Positions 27,763-42,656 of a stretch of 64,000 bases of DNA are shown piece after piece. Every line of letters starts with the position of its first letter. Position 1 is the first letter of the stretch. Source of the stretch: Bacillota bacterium (GTDB lineage Bacteria; Bacillota; Sulfobacillia; Sulfobacillales; Sulfobacillaceae). The notes beneath the pieces were generated by a model, which saw nothing but the letters and a program-made list of their open reading frames with translations, was not told the origin of the DNA and made no database searches. The translations under genes and the position numbers were made by a program. The DNA is taken from positions 143,814-207,813 of the forward strand of contig JAPNUR010000004.1 of assembly GCA_026627385.1 (NCBI GenBank), given 5' to 3'.

Positions 27763-28572
27763 ATGCTGCAAATCGTCGCCTTAATTGGTCCCAGCGGTAG
27801 TGGCAAAAGTCACCGAGCCTCTTTGGTAGCGGTGGATAAGGGTGTGGACACCATTATCGACGATGGCCTGCTCATTCATCAGGGGAGGATTGTGGCCGGG
27901 CGTTCAGCCAAACGAGAAGCGACCCGTATAGCGGCGGTGAAACGGGCTATTTTTGATAACTCGGACCACCGCTTAGAAGTCATTGAAGGGTTAGCCGCTA
28001 TTCAGCCCAAAAGCGTCTTGATCCTTGGGACATCAGAACACATGATTAGTCGCATTGTGGATGCTCTGGAGCTGGGCGATAACCCGATTGAATGGATTCG
28101 CATCGAAGACATTGCGACACCCGAGGAGCGCCGGATTGCCCGGCATATCCGGCAAACGGAGGGTAAACACGTCATACCGGCGCCGACGGTGGAAGTGCAA
28201 AAATCCTTTTCGGGGTACCTGGTCGATCCGCTGCGCTTTATTTTTCGCAAAAAAGGTCGGCAAGTCGAGGTTGAGAAGTCGATTGTGCGTCCCACGTATT
28301 CCGGATTGGGCCGGTTTTACATTGCTGATACGGTCCTGACCGCGATTGTGGTCCACGCCGCCGGTTCAGTGCCGGAAATCGCGCGGGTGTCTAAGGTCAT
28401 GGTACAATCAACCCAAGACGGGGTTCACATTGAACTAGATGTGACGCCACGTGTGTCGCGGGGCTTGTTTGACATCCTGCGCCGCGTTCAAGAAGAGGTT
28501 CGTCATCACATCGAATTGATGACGTCCTTGAACGTGTTGTCAATTCGCATCATAGCCCGCCGACTAGGGTAG
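27763..28572 (+). CDS. Conserved P-loop protein with C-terminal Asp23-like domain
   Basis: The 269-residue protein opens with a Walker A motif GPSGSGKSH at residues 9-17, followed by a DDGLLI segment and a KREATRIAAVKRAIF helix. The middle contains a GKHVIPAPTVEVQKSFSGY stretch. The last 90 residues, from VRPTYSGLGRFYIAD to LNVLSIRI, resemble an Asp23/Gls24 envelope-stress domain. I know of conserved Firmicute proteins with this architecture but no assigned function. The start is 4 bp after the dehydrogenase stop, and the phoP-like gene begins 25 bp downstream, so it may be read through into the phosphate regulon. Confidence 0.75.
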   Translation: MLQIVALIGPSGSGKSHRASLVAVDKGVDTIIDDGLLIHQGRIVAGRSAKREATRIAAVKRAIFDNSDHRLEVIEGLAAIQPKSVLILGTSEHMISRIVDALELGDNPIEWIRIEDIATPEERRIARHIRQTEGKHVIPAPTVEVQKSFSGYLVDPLRFIFRKKGRQVEVEKSIVRPTYSGLGRFYIADTVLTAIVVHAAGSVPEIARVSKVMVQSTQDGVHIELDVTPRVSRGLFDILRRVQEEVRHHIELMTSLNVLSIRIIARRLG

Positions 28573-28597
28573 AATGGGCGAATAGAGGGGCGAGATC

Positions 28598-29278
28598 ATG
28601 CAGCGCGTGCTGGTGGTGGACGATGAAACAGCCATTGTCGAGCTCGTCCGGTATCATCTCAGCCGCGAAGGTTACCAAGTCGACGCGCTGGACAACGGCC
28701 AGGCAGCCGTGGAGCGTGTGACGCGCGAACCGTTTGACTTAATTATCCTGGACGTTATGCTGCCCGGCATGTCGGGATTAGAGGCATGTCGCGCCATTCG
28801 CCAGCACAGCGACGTGCCCATTATCATGTTGACTGCCCGCAAGGATGAGGTGGACCGCGTGCTGGGCCTCGAACTCGGCGCCGACGACTATGTGACTAAA
28901 CCCTTTTCGCCGCGAGAACTGGTGGCGCGTGTGAAGGCGATATTGCGGCGTAGCCAAAAAGGGCGGGATGAGAGTGGCGACATTCGTTATCCCGGGTTGG
29001 AAGTGGATGTCGATCGGCGATCAGTCATGGTGGATGGACAACCGGTCAACTTAACATTTACCGAGTTTGAGCTATTGACCATTCTAGCGCGCCATCCAGG
29101 CCGGGCGTTTAGTCGAGAGGAGCTCTTGGTGCGGGTGTGGGGCGAGGACTTTTACGGTGACGCGCGCACCGTGGATGTGCATATCCGCCATGTGCGAGAA
29201 AAATTGCAAGAAGATCCGCAGAATCCGCGATTCATCGAAACTGTGCGCGGGATCGGATATCGGTTTAAAAGCTCATGA
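28598..29278 (+). CDS. phoP: PhoP/PhoB-type response regulator
   Basis: The 226-residue OmpR-family regulator has a receiver (acidic D8/D9, phosphoacceptor D52 in IILDVMLPG, LTAR threonine and TKPFSP lysine) and a winged-helix output domain (TFTEFELLTILARHPG, SREELLVRVWG, VDVHIRHVREKL, RGIGYRF). Its gene overlaps the kinase gene and heads the pst operon, which identifies the phosphate-starvation system. The ATG follows AGAGGGGCGAG. Confidence 0.92.
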   Translation: MQRVLVVDDETAIVELVRYHLSREGYQVDALDNGQAAVERVTREPFDLIILDVMLPGMSGLEACRAIRQHSDVPIIMLTARKDEVDRVLGLELGADDYVTKPFSPRELVARVKAILRRSQKGRDESGDIRYPGLEVDVDRRSVMVDGQPVNLTFTEFELLTILARHPGRAFSREELLVRVWGEDFYGDARTVDVHIRHVREKLQEDPQNPRFIETVRGIGYRFKSS

Positions 29279-30669
29279 GACATTTCGGACGGGCCAATAT
29301 GTGGTTAGTGCCCGCATCGTTAGGTTTGGCTACCTTAGCCGTCGTGCTCCTCCGATGGCCTCGCGGTCCCCTGTGGGCAGCTCTTTTATTAGTTGTCGCG
29401 TGGGTGTGGGCAGTTCGGTATGTCTTGGCATCCCGCCGTGAGGCGCGTTTTTTGACTGAATCGGTGATACAACTTAAAGACACGGTGGATCGCTGGGCAT
29501 CCGGCGACTTACTGGCCCGCGTCTATTTGGATCAAGATGATCCCCTGGATTCGCTCGCCCACGGCATGAATCGTGTGGCGGAAGTCCTGATGGAGCGCAC
29601 CCGCGACCTGGAACAAGATAAAAAGCAGTTGGAAGCCATCCTGACGAGCATGGCGAACGGCATCATGATTTTAAACCACGGGTTAACGATTACTCTGGTA
29701 AACCGGGCGGCTCTCAGTATGTTCCGTATTCAAGAACCGTCGGTGACGGGTCGCCATTTGCTCGAGGTTTTGCGCGATGTCAAGATAGACGACGCCGTAC
29801 ACCGCGTGACAAGGGAAGGGGGCAGTGAGACGGTATATTGGAGCCCGCCTGATAACGAGTCGGTGGTGGTCGAAGTCACGATTGGCGCGATACCCGAGCC
29901 GTTAGGAGGGCTAGGCGCGGTGATGGTTTCGCGTGACGTGTCACTGCAAAGCCAACTCGACCGCATGCGTCAAGATTTCGTGGCTAATGTGAGCCACGAA
30001 CTGCAGACGCCGTTGACCATTATCCGTGGGTTTACGGAAACCCTTCTCGAAGAAGACATTGACGATGAGTCCCGCGAACGCTTCACGCGTTTGATTCATG
30101 AAGAGGCCAGTCGCATGAGCCGTTTGGTTGACGATTTACTCACCTTATCGCGAATGGAGCATCATTCGCTGCCTTTTGTGGTTGAAGGGGTGGACCTGAC
30201 GGTCTTAATGGATTCGGTCATCGCACGGATGCTGCCGCGGGCTGAAGCCCAGGGATTATTGCTAGTGAACCGTATGCCGGCCTCGCTGCCGTTGGTGTCC
30301 GGTGACCCGGACCGGTTGCAGGAGGTCTTTTTAAACCTCGTGCAAAATGCCGTGCAATATACCCCTAGCGGAGGTACCGTGACCATCAGTGCTGAAGAAG
30401 ATGTCCACCAGGACCGCATAGGGGTTTCTGTGGAAGACACTGGCATTGGCATTCCGGCCGCGGATCTCCCGCGCATTTTTGAACGTTTTTACCGGGTTGA
30501 CAAAGCACGCTCACGCGCCTCAGGGGGCACAGGATTGGGCTTGGCGATTGTGAAACACATCATTGAACTCCATCATGGGCGCATAGATGTCAGTAGTGTT
30601 GTCGGACAGGGGACGCGCTTTCAAGTCTGGCTTCCTATCTATCATGAGCCGGGGGGATCGGAACCATGA
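29275..30669 (+). CDS. phoR: PhoR-type sensor histidine kinase without an external domain
   Basis: The 464-residue kinase has two membrane helices (about 9-26 and 32-50) separated by only a few residues, a HAMP-like segment, a PAS domain (about 115-225), the HisKA H-box FVANVSHELQTPL with H241, N-box LVQNAVQYTP and G-boxes DTGIGIP and GGTGLGLAIVKH. It overlaps phoP by 4 bp and pstS by 4 bp. Classical PhoR has a sizeable sensor loop outside. Its absence suggests signalling through the PstSCAB-PhoU complex and the PAS domain. Confidence 0.92.
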   Translation: MRHFGRANMWLVPASLGLATLAVVLLRWPRGPLWAALLLVVAWVWAVRYVLASRREARFLTESVIQLKDTVDRWASGDLLARVYLDQDDPLDSLAHGMNRVAEVLMERTRDLEQDKKQLEAILTSMANGIMILNHGLTITLVNRAALSMFRIQEPSVTGRHLLEVLRDVKIDDAVHRVTREGGSETVYWSPPDNESVVVEVTIGAIPEPLGGLGAVMVSRDVSLQSQLDRMRQDFVANVSHELQTPLTIIRGFTETLLEEDIDDESRERFTRLIHEEASRMSRLVDDLLTLSRMEHHSLPFVVEGVDLTVLMDSVIARMLPRAEAQGLLLVNRMPASLPLVSGDPDRLQEVFLNLVQNAVQYTPSGGTVTISAEEDVHQDRIGVSVEDTGIGIPAADLPRIFERFYRVDKARSRASGGTGLGLAIVKHIIELHHGRIDVSSVVGQGTRFQVWLPIYHEPGGSEP

Positions 30670-31439
30670 AGCCAGGGATCGGGCTAATGTGGTTGGTCGC
30701 GCGGGGGGCGGCGTTGCTCCTGGGATCGGCTATCCCAGCACATGTGTCGATCATGGGGTCCACCAGCGTGCTCCCGTACTTACGCGCGGCCTCGGCAGCC
30801 TTCACTGAAGCTCATTTTCCGTATCGGTTGACACTGGGCGGCGGCGGGTCAATAGCCGGCCTGGTGGAAGTCAGCCGTGGTCGCGTGGACATGGCTGTGT
30901 CAGACATTCCGCCCACAGCGGACTGGACGCATGGAGTGCCATTGTGCCACCAACCCTTGGGCCGGCAGCCGATTCTCTTTATTGCCCACCCTGGTCTCGT
31001 CACGGACCTGAGTAGAGGTCAACTGAAAAACCTGTTGAGGGGCCGCATCGACAATTGGAGCGCGGTCGGGGGCCCCAAAATGCCTGTCACTGTGGTGAGC
31101 CGTCCGCTAGCGTCCGGGTCCTTGCGAGTTGTGGAAACCCAAGTCTTGGACGGTCATCGCGTGACACCCAAGGCGATCGTGATGTTGTCCAATGGGGCTG
31201 TGATGGCTGCCGTGCGCGAATCCCCGGGCGGGCTGGGGTTTGTGGAATCAGGGCGTGCCCCGACAGGGGTGACTGTGTTGGGCATCGACCACCGCCGGTT
31301 TGACGTCTCACGACCAGAAGGGTGGCCGTATTACGCGGTGCCGACGTTATACTGGCGATGCCCTGGGAATGATTCGATTCGCACGGTGGCTCACTATTTA
31401 GCGTCTCAACCGTTTCGACGCGAATTTGGACTCTACTGA
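30666..31439 (+). CDS. pstS: Phosphate ABC transporter substrate-binding protein
   Basis: At 257 residues this is a short PstS. It has an N-terminal hydrophobic segment, the phosphate-site motif MGSTSVLPYL, the GGGGSIAG loop, an IPPTADW segment and the VVSRPLASGS arginine/serine motif. No lipobox cysteine is present near the signal sequence, so it appears to be retained by an uncleaved signal anchor or released, unlike most Gram-positive PstS lipoproteins. It sits between phoR and pstC in a contiguous overlapping operon. Confidence 0.88.
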   Translation: MKPGIGLMWLVARGAALLLGSAIPAHVSIMGSTSVLPYLRAASAAFTEAHFPYRLTLGGGGSIAGLVEVSRGRVDMAVSDIPPTADWTHGVPLCHQPLGRQPILFIAHPGLVTDLSRGQLKNLLRGRIDNWSAVGGPKMPVTVVSRPLASGSLRVVETQVLDGHRVTPKAIVMLSNGAVMAAVRESPGGLGFVESGRAPTGVTVLGIDHRRFDVSRPEGWPYYAVPTLYWRCPGNDSIRTVAHYLASQPFRREFGLY

Positions 31440-31447
31440 GGCGAACC

Positions 31448-32302
31448 ATGCGTGAACGATGGCGAGAGATGATGATGACACGGCTAACATGGGCGTTGAG
31501 TGGCGCTTTTGTCATCATGGGCCTCGGATTGATGGCCTCGGTACTGGTCGGCTCCTGGCCGATCCTGATGGCGCCGCACTCCCTTGGCCGGCTGTTGTCG
31601 CCGCTGTGGGATCCGCTGCAAGGGCAGTGGGGTATTCTGCCGTTTATCGTGGGAAGTAGCGTGGTGACGTTACTTGCGCTATGCCTAGCCGTTCCCTTTG
31701 CCTTGGCTTCGGCTATTAGCGTGAGTCGCATGTTGCCGCCGGTTGTTCGTCCCCATGCCACGCGGGTGCTTGCGGCGCTGACAGCCATTCCCTCTGTGGT
31801 GTTTGGATGGTGGGGCCTGCAAATGGTGGTGCCTGTGGTTCGAAACCTGGGGGGCGGATCGGGGTTTAGTTTGTTGGCCGCTGCCATTGTCTTGGCTGTG
31901 ATGTTGTGGCCAACTCTGAGCTTTCTTTTCGCCGAAGCGCTTCAAAGCGTTTCGCCTTCGTATGTTGATGCATCATTGGCCCTGGGGGCCACCCCGGATC
32001 AAACGCTCGTACGGATCCTGATCCCTTGTGCTATGCCTCAGCTGATTAATGCCTTTTTAGTGGCTGTAGCGCGAGGATTGGGGGAGACCATGGCGGTGCA
32101 AATGGTGATTGGGGGGCAGGTGGCTATGCCTCAAGGACTCCTTAGTCCTGGTGCCACGCTAACCACGCAATTGTTAACCGATGCGGCCCTCTATCCGCCG
32201 GGTACGCGAGGCCATGCGGCCCTCGATGTGATGGCTTTGGCTCTTGTGGCAGCCATGGCAATTTTAGTGCGCATTAGTGCGCGATGGCGGGTGGGTACAT
32301 GA
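31448..32302 (+). CDS. pstC: Phosphate ABC transporter permease
   Basis: The 284-residue integral membrane protein has about six hydrophobic segments. Its EAA loop (YVDASLALGATPDQTLVRILIP) couples to the ATPase, and the VARGLGETMAVQMVIG motif typical of PstC follows. With PstA it forms the transmembrane channel for phosphate uptake. Starts 8 bp after pstS and overlaps pstA by 4 bp. Confidence 0.92.
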   Translation: MRERWREMMMTRLTWALSGAFVIMGLGLMASVLVGSWPILMAPHSLGRLLSPLWDPLQGQWGILPFIVGSSVVTLLALCLAVPFALASAISVSRMLPPVVRPHATRVLAALTAIPSVVFGWWGLQMVVPVVRNLGGGSGFSLLAAAIVLAVMLWPTLSFLFAEALQSVSPSYVDASLALGATPDQTLVRILIPCAMPQLINAFLVAVARGLGETMAVQMVIGGQVAMPQGLLSPGATLTTQLLTDAALYPPGTRGHAALDVMALALVAAMAILVRISARWRVGT

Positions 32303-33129
32303 ACCAAGGGCGTGTGCTCCATTGGTTTGCGCTCCTGGTGGCTTTAGGGGCGGCAATAGTCTTTTTAGGGCTTTTGACCGACACCATCCGTGAGGGGTTG
32401 CCTCATCTGACGTGGCAGTTTTTGACGACCGCACCGGACGAGCGTAGGGGCGGGGGGGGCATTGCGCCCGAGATTGTGAATACGGTGGTGATGGTGGGCG
32501 GTGCGCTGCTGGTCACCGCCCCCTTAGGCCTTGTGGTGGCCATTTACCAAGCAGAATGGCAAGGCCGGGTGCACGATGGCGGGGTGATCGATCAGGTGCG
32601 CGCCACCTGGTTGAGTGTCCCTAGTGTCGTGGTGGGCTTTATCGTTTATCGCGTGGCGGTGGCATGGTGGCATTGGCCCCTTTCGCTAGCGACTGGCGGT
32701 CTAGCGTTGGCGGTCATGAATTGGCCGGTAATGGTGACGGTATCTATTAGCGCCTTGAAGAGAGTCCCGCATGCGTACCGTGAGGCCTCGTTGGCCTTAG
32801 GCGCGACGCGCTTTGACACCGTGCGGCGCGTGGTGCTCCCGGCAGCCCTGGCCGAACTGATTGACGGTTGGGGATGGGCTCTGGCGCGGTTGGCGGGCGA
32901 GTCAGCTGCGCTGATCATTACCGCTGGGATTAACGTGTCGGCCCATTGGAGTGTCTGGGGACCCGGGGAAACGCTGGCGGTGTACATTTGGTATGTGCGA
33001 ACGGAAGGCGTGGGTGCCGATGCTGGAGGCGTGGCAGCCGCCACGGCGCTGACGTTGATGATGTTTATTGCGGTCACGCTATGGCTCAGTGGACGCTTAG
33101 CCGACTGGCGCCGACGCGCGGGGCATTGA
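32299..33129 (+). CDS. pstA: Phosphate ABC transporter permease
   Basis: The 276-residue membrane protein has six predicted helices and the EAA motif YREASLALGATRFDTVRRVVLP, then LARLAGESAALIITAG, a PstA signature. It pairs with PstC. I take the ATG at 32299, coupled with the pstC stop, over an in-frame ATG 15 bp upstream. A Gly-rich GERRGGGGIAPEI loop typical of PstA precedes helix 2. Confidence 0.92.
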   Translation: MNQGRVLHWFALLVALGAAIVFLGLLTDTIREGLPHLTWQFLTTAPDERRGGGGIAPEIVNTVVMVGGALLVTAPLGLVVAIYQAEWQGRVHDGGVIDQVRATWLSVPSVVVGFIVYRVAVAWWHWPLSLATGGLALAVMNWPVMVTVSISALKRVPHAYREASLALGATRFDTVRRVVLPAALAELIDGWGWALARLAGESAALIITAGINVSAHWSVWGPGETLAVYIWYVRTEGVGADAGGVAAATALTLMMFIAVTLWLSGRLADWRRRAGH

Positions 33130-33163
33130 CGGGGATCTGGGTTGAGATATGAAGTGAGGATTT

Positions 33164-33922
33164 ATGGCACCCAACATTCGAACAGAGTCACTCACAGTTA
33201 GTTACCGCCGCACGGTGGTTTTGCGGCAAATATCCCTGGAAGCCGTGGGGGGCGAGGTCCTGGCGTTGATTGGGCCTTCAGGCTGTGGCAAATCGACATT
33301 TTTACGCGCATTGAATCGGCTCGTCGAGGAGACCCCGGGTGCCCATGTGACAGGTCGGGTATTTCTGGGCGAGATGAACATTTACTCCAGTGCGGTGGAT
33401 GTCACAGAACTCCGGCGTCGAGTGGGGATGGTCTTTCAGGCGCCCAATCCTTTTCCATTTAGTATTTTTGACAACGTGGCGTATGGTCCGCGACTCCGTG
33501 GGGTCAGTGATGCGGCTGAGCTCCGGCGCATTGTGGAGCGCAGCCTTCAGGAAGCGGCATTGTGGGACGAAGTGCGAGGGAAATTGCGGCGCCCCGCCTT
33601 GACGCTCTCGGGCGGGCAACAACAGCGACTGTGCATTGCTCGTGCGTTAGCTGTTCGGCCTGAAGTGCTGTTGCTTGATGAGCCGACAGCTGCCCTTGAC
33701 CCCGTCTCGACTGAAAAAATTGAAGAGCTCGTATCCAACCTACGGGGGCGCTACACGATTGTGATGGTAACGCATAATCTTCGACAGGCGGCAAGGGTCT
33801 CCGACCGAACGGCATTCTTTGATGACGGCAGTCTCGTCGAAGTAGGACTGACGCGACAAATCTTTACGGCTCCGCGAGACCCCCGCACAGAACAGTATTT
33901 GACCGGACGGTATTTCCCGTGA
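33164..33922 (+). CDS. pstB: Phosphate ABC transporter ATP-binding protein
   Basis: The 252-residue ATPase has Walker A GPSGCGKST near residue 36, Q-loop VFQAPNPFPFSIFDNV (PstB-specific PNPFP), signature LSGGQQQRL, Walker B LLLDEPTAALDP and the switch histidine in VTHNL. It drives phosphate import with PstCA and signals through PhoU. RBS AGTGAGGA precedes the ATG. It is 34 bp from pstA. Confidence 0.95.
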   Translation: MAPNIRTESLTVSYRRTVVLRQISLEAVGGEVLALIGPSGCGKSTFLRALNRLVEETPGAHVTGRVFLGEMNIYSSAVDVTELRRRVGMVFQAPNPFPFSIFDNVAYGPRLRGVSDAAELRRIVERSLQEAALWDEVRGKLRRPALTLSGGQQQRLCIARALAVRPEVLLLDEPTAALDPVSTEKIEELVSNLRGRYTIVMVTHNLRQAARVSDRTAFFDDGSLVEVGLTRQIFTAPRDPRTEQYLTGRYFP

Positions 33923-34230
33923 TGACAGACATCCTCTCAGGGATAACCCTCGGGGCGGGAGGGGCCGTGAGGGCTACTCGTTCCTGAGGCTATGGGTGAT
34001 GACCGTCGTAACCTGTTTAGCCGTTGATGCACCAGGGGATGCTTTCCATACTCACTGCAGACGTCCCGCTCCACTGGCAATACGATGGCTAAAACCGGTT
34101 TTTGCGTTCGCGTGAAAGTATTCTATCATATGATGACGACATTCGGCCCTCATGGGCAACGGGCCAATATCTCCGGGCATCAACAAGGGGGGTTACGCCC
34201 GGTCTTGGTCAATAGGGCAGGTGGGGTGTT
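33923..34230. other. 308-bp pstB-phoU intergenic region
   Basis: No gene is evident. Near 33940-34000 there is a GC-rich segment with imperfect self-complementarity (CCTCTCAGGG to CCTGAGG) that could attenuate transcription between pstB and phoU, but no U-tract follows. A promoter for phoU probably lies here. Confidence 0.35.
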
Positions 34231-34887
34231 ATGGCGCGTCATTACCTCAATGTGCAATTAAGCGAACTTGAACAAGAACTCTTGCGCATGGGCGCACTGG
34301 TGGAGGACCAGTTGCGAGCGGCGGTGCGGTCGTTAACGGAAAAGAACAGCGTGCTCGCGCGACAAGTCATTCACGACGACGATCGGGTTGACCAAATGGA
34401 GATGGACATTGAACGGCGGTGCTTAACGCTGTTAGCGTTACAACAGCCGCTGGCCAGCGATTTGCGCATCATTTCGACCGCGCTCAAAATTATTACCGAT
34501 CTAGAGCGCATGGCAGATCACGCGGCGGACATTGCGAAAGTGACCCTCAGACTTGAACATGAGGCATTCATTAAACCTCTGGTGGATATTCCGGAAATGG
34601 CACGACTGGCTAGTTCTATGGTACGATTGGCGTTGAATGCGTATGTCCACCGCAGCACCGACGAAGCGCAAACGATGATTCGACTCGATGATGACGTTGA
34701 CCATTTGTATGCGGTCATTTTTCGCGATCTGATCGAGATCATGCGTAAGCAACCGGACACGGTGGGACAGGGTACGCATCTCTTATTTGTGGCCAACTAC
34801 ATTGAGCGAGTGGCCGATCACGCGACCAATATTGGCGAATGGGTGATTTTCATGGTCACGGGTGAGCGTCAAGAATTAAACAACTAA
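34231..34887 (+). CDS. phoU: Phosphate uptake regulator
   Basis: The 218-residue all-helical protein consists of two PhoU repeats, each with the metal-binding E/D-x-x-x-D signature (DLERMADHAADIAK and YIERVADHATNIGEW). PhoU couples the Pst transporter to the PhoR kinase and dampens phosphate uptake when phosphate is plentiful. It closes the phoPR-pstSCAB-phoU cluster after a 308-bp spacer. The ATG follows GCAGGTGGGG. Confidence 0.93.
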   Translation: MARHYLNVQLSELEQELLRMGALVEDQLRAAVRSLTEKNSVLARQVIHDDDRVDQMEMDIERRCLTLLALQQPLASDLRIISTALKIITDLERMADHAADIAKVTLRLEHEAFIKPLVDIPEMARLASSMVRLALNAYVHRSTDEAQTMIRLDDDVDHLYAVIFRDLIEIMRKQPDTVGQGTHLLFVANYIERVADHATNIGEWVIFMVTGERQELNN

Positions 34888-34944
34888 GGCGAATTCTTCC
34901 GTGAAGCTATGGCATGCCGATGAGTTCCGGTACAATGAGGCTAG

Positions 34945-37168
<2,224 letters not shown>

Positions 37169-37171
37169 CCC

Positions 37172-37935
37172 ATGGAGCGGCCGAGCCTCATGGTAGCTAA
37201 TTGGAAGATGTACAAGACCATTCATGCGGCGCGGGCATTCGGCGTGGAGCTATTGCGGCGCATGGAGGAGGATCCGGGCCCTAGGGGGTTAACCCAGGTG
37301 TTATGCCCTACGGCCTTAGCACTGGCACCCCTTGCTGAACGGCTGCGCGGCAGTGCGATCCGCGTGGGAGCGCAAAACCTCGACCTGGGGGTGGAGGGAC
37401 CAAGGACTGGGGCGCTGTCCGCTTATTTGTTGCGCGACGCGGGAGCTGAATATGTCATCGTAGGCCATTCGGAGCGTCGCCAAGAATTTGCGGAAGATGA
37501 CGATCTGGTGGCCGCGAAGGTTGTTGAGGCACTGAAGGGCCAGCTTACCCCGATTGTCTGTGTGGGGGAAACCCGTGATGAGCGGGACCACGGCCTGACC
37601 GAGACCGTGGTGACGCGGCAAATAGAACGGGTGCTGTCGGCGGTGACGCCGGACCGTGAGGTGGTGTTTGCCTATGAACCGGTGTGGGCCATTGGCAGTG
37701 GGCGAACGCCGACGGCATCTGAAGCCGAGCAGGTGGCCCAGCTCATGAGAAACCTGATCGGTCGGTCGTGGCCCGGTACGGACGCGCTAGTACGGGTGCT
37801 GTACGGGGGATCGGTGAATCGCGATAGTATCCGGACCTTTGCCGAACATACATCGTTTGACGGGGTTTTGGTCGGTGGGGCTTCTCTCGACGTCGACCAC
37901 TGGCTGGACATTAATCGGAGATGGGGTGAGGTACG

Positions 37936-37942
<7 letters not shown>
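37172..37942 (+). CDS. tpiA: Triosephosphate isomerase
   Basis: The 256-residue TIM barrel begins MVANWKMYK-like (VANWKMYK with the active-site Asn and Lys). It contains the electrophilic histidine in VGHSERRQ, the catalytic glutamate in FAYEPVWAIGSGRTPT and the phosphate loop YGGSVN. Interconverts dihydroxyacetone phosphate and glyceraldehyde-3-phosphate. The gene overlaps gpmI by 7 bp, inside the operon. Confidence 0.97.
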
Positions 37943-41761
<3,819 letters not shown>

Positions 41762-41828
41762 TTATCCTATTGAATTCCTCGGAAAAATGGGATAGGCTAA
41801 GGGTGATATGGAAGGAGGAGGGTGTGAC

Positions 41829-42485
41829 ATGTCAGAAGAAACAACTGAGGTTCGCAGCCTGCCGCGCATCAACGATCCAGCGCCTGATTTTGAAGCGGAT
41901 AGTACGCATGGCCGCATACGGTTATCGAACTTTCGCGGTAAGTGGGTCATGCTGTTTTCCCACCCGGCGGATTTTACCCCCGTGTGCACGACGGAATTTG
42001 TGGCGTTTGCCCAAGCCTACCCCGAATTTCAAAAGCGTAACGTCGAGTTAATTGGGTTATCGGTGGATTCCGTCCCCTCTCATTTAGCGTGGACCTATTA
42101 CATCGAAAAAGAGTTAGGGGTGCATATTCCCTACCCCATTATTGCGGATTTAAAAATGGAAGTGAGCCGCTTATATGGGATGATTCACCCGAGCGACAGC
42201 AATACCAATACGGTGCGCAGCGTCTTCTTTATTGACGACCAAGGGCTCATTCGCGCGATGATTTACTACCCCCTGTCGTTGGGGCGTAGCGTGCCCGAAC
42301 TTCTGCGAGTGTTTGATGCGTTGCAGTTTAATCAGCGAGAGAAACTCTCCACGCCAGTCAATTGGACGCCAGGCGAGCCCGCGGTCTATCCGGCGCCGTC
42401 AACCCAAGAGGCCTTGGCTGAGCGGCTGGCTAGCGATCAAGGTAAGCCCAACTTGAAGACATGGTGGCTAAAGACCACGTCGTAA
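41829..42485 (+). CDS. 1-Cys peroxiredoxin (Prx6/AhpC family)
   Basis: The 218-residue thiol peroxidase has the Prx signature FSHPADFTPVCTTE with peroxidatic C53, followed by an arginine in the active site and a long Prx6-type C-terminal domain ending NWTPGEPAVYPAP and LAERLA. C53 is the only cysteine, so there is no internal resolving thiol. Reduction must use an external thiol. It reduces hydrogen peroxide or organic peroxides. The ATG has GGAAGGAGGAGGG upstream. A terminator follows, so it is monocistronic. Confidence 0.9.
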   Translation: MSEETTEVRSLPRINDPAPDFEADSTHGRIRLSNFRGKWVMLFSHPADFTPVCTTEFVAFAQAYPEFQKRNVELIGLSVDSVPSHLAWTYYIEKELGVHIPYPIIADLKMEVSRLYGMIHPSDSNTNTVRSVFFIDDQGLIRAMIYYPLSLGRSVPELLRVFDALQFNQREKLSTPVNWTPGEPAVYPAPSTQEALAERLASDQGKPNLKTWWLKTTS

Positions 42486-42497
42486 TGTGAGGCGAGA

Positions 42498-42526
42498 AAA
42501 CCCCGGGTCTCCTCGGGGTTTCTTTT
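42498..42526 (+). terminator. Rho-independent terminator after the peroxiredoxin gene
   Basis: An 8-bp stem (AAACCCCG with its complement) around an 8-base loop, followed by TTTCTTTT, lies 12 bp after the stop codon. Confidence 0.85.
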
Positions 42527-42656
42527 ATGCGCCGCATTGATTCCTACGTCGAGGCTTGGCGCAATGCTCAGAATCCGCGGTGACCACCGGATCACGTCAC
42601 CTTTATCCCCTCCTTACCGTATCATGCACCATCACCAAAGGAGGGGTGAGGATGGT

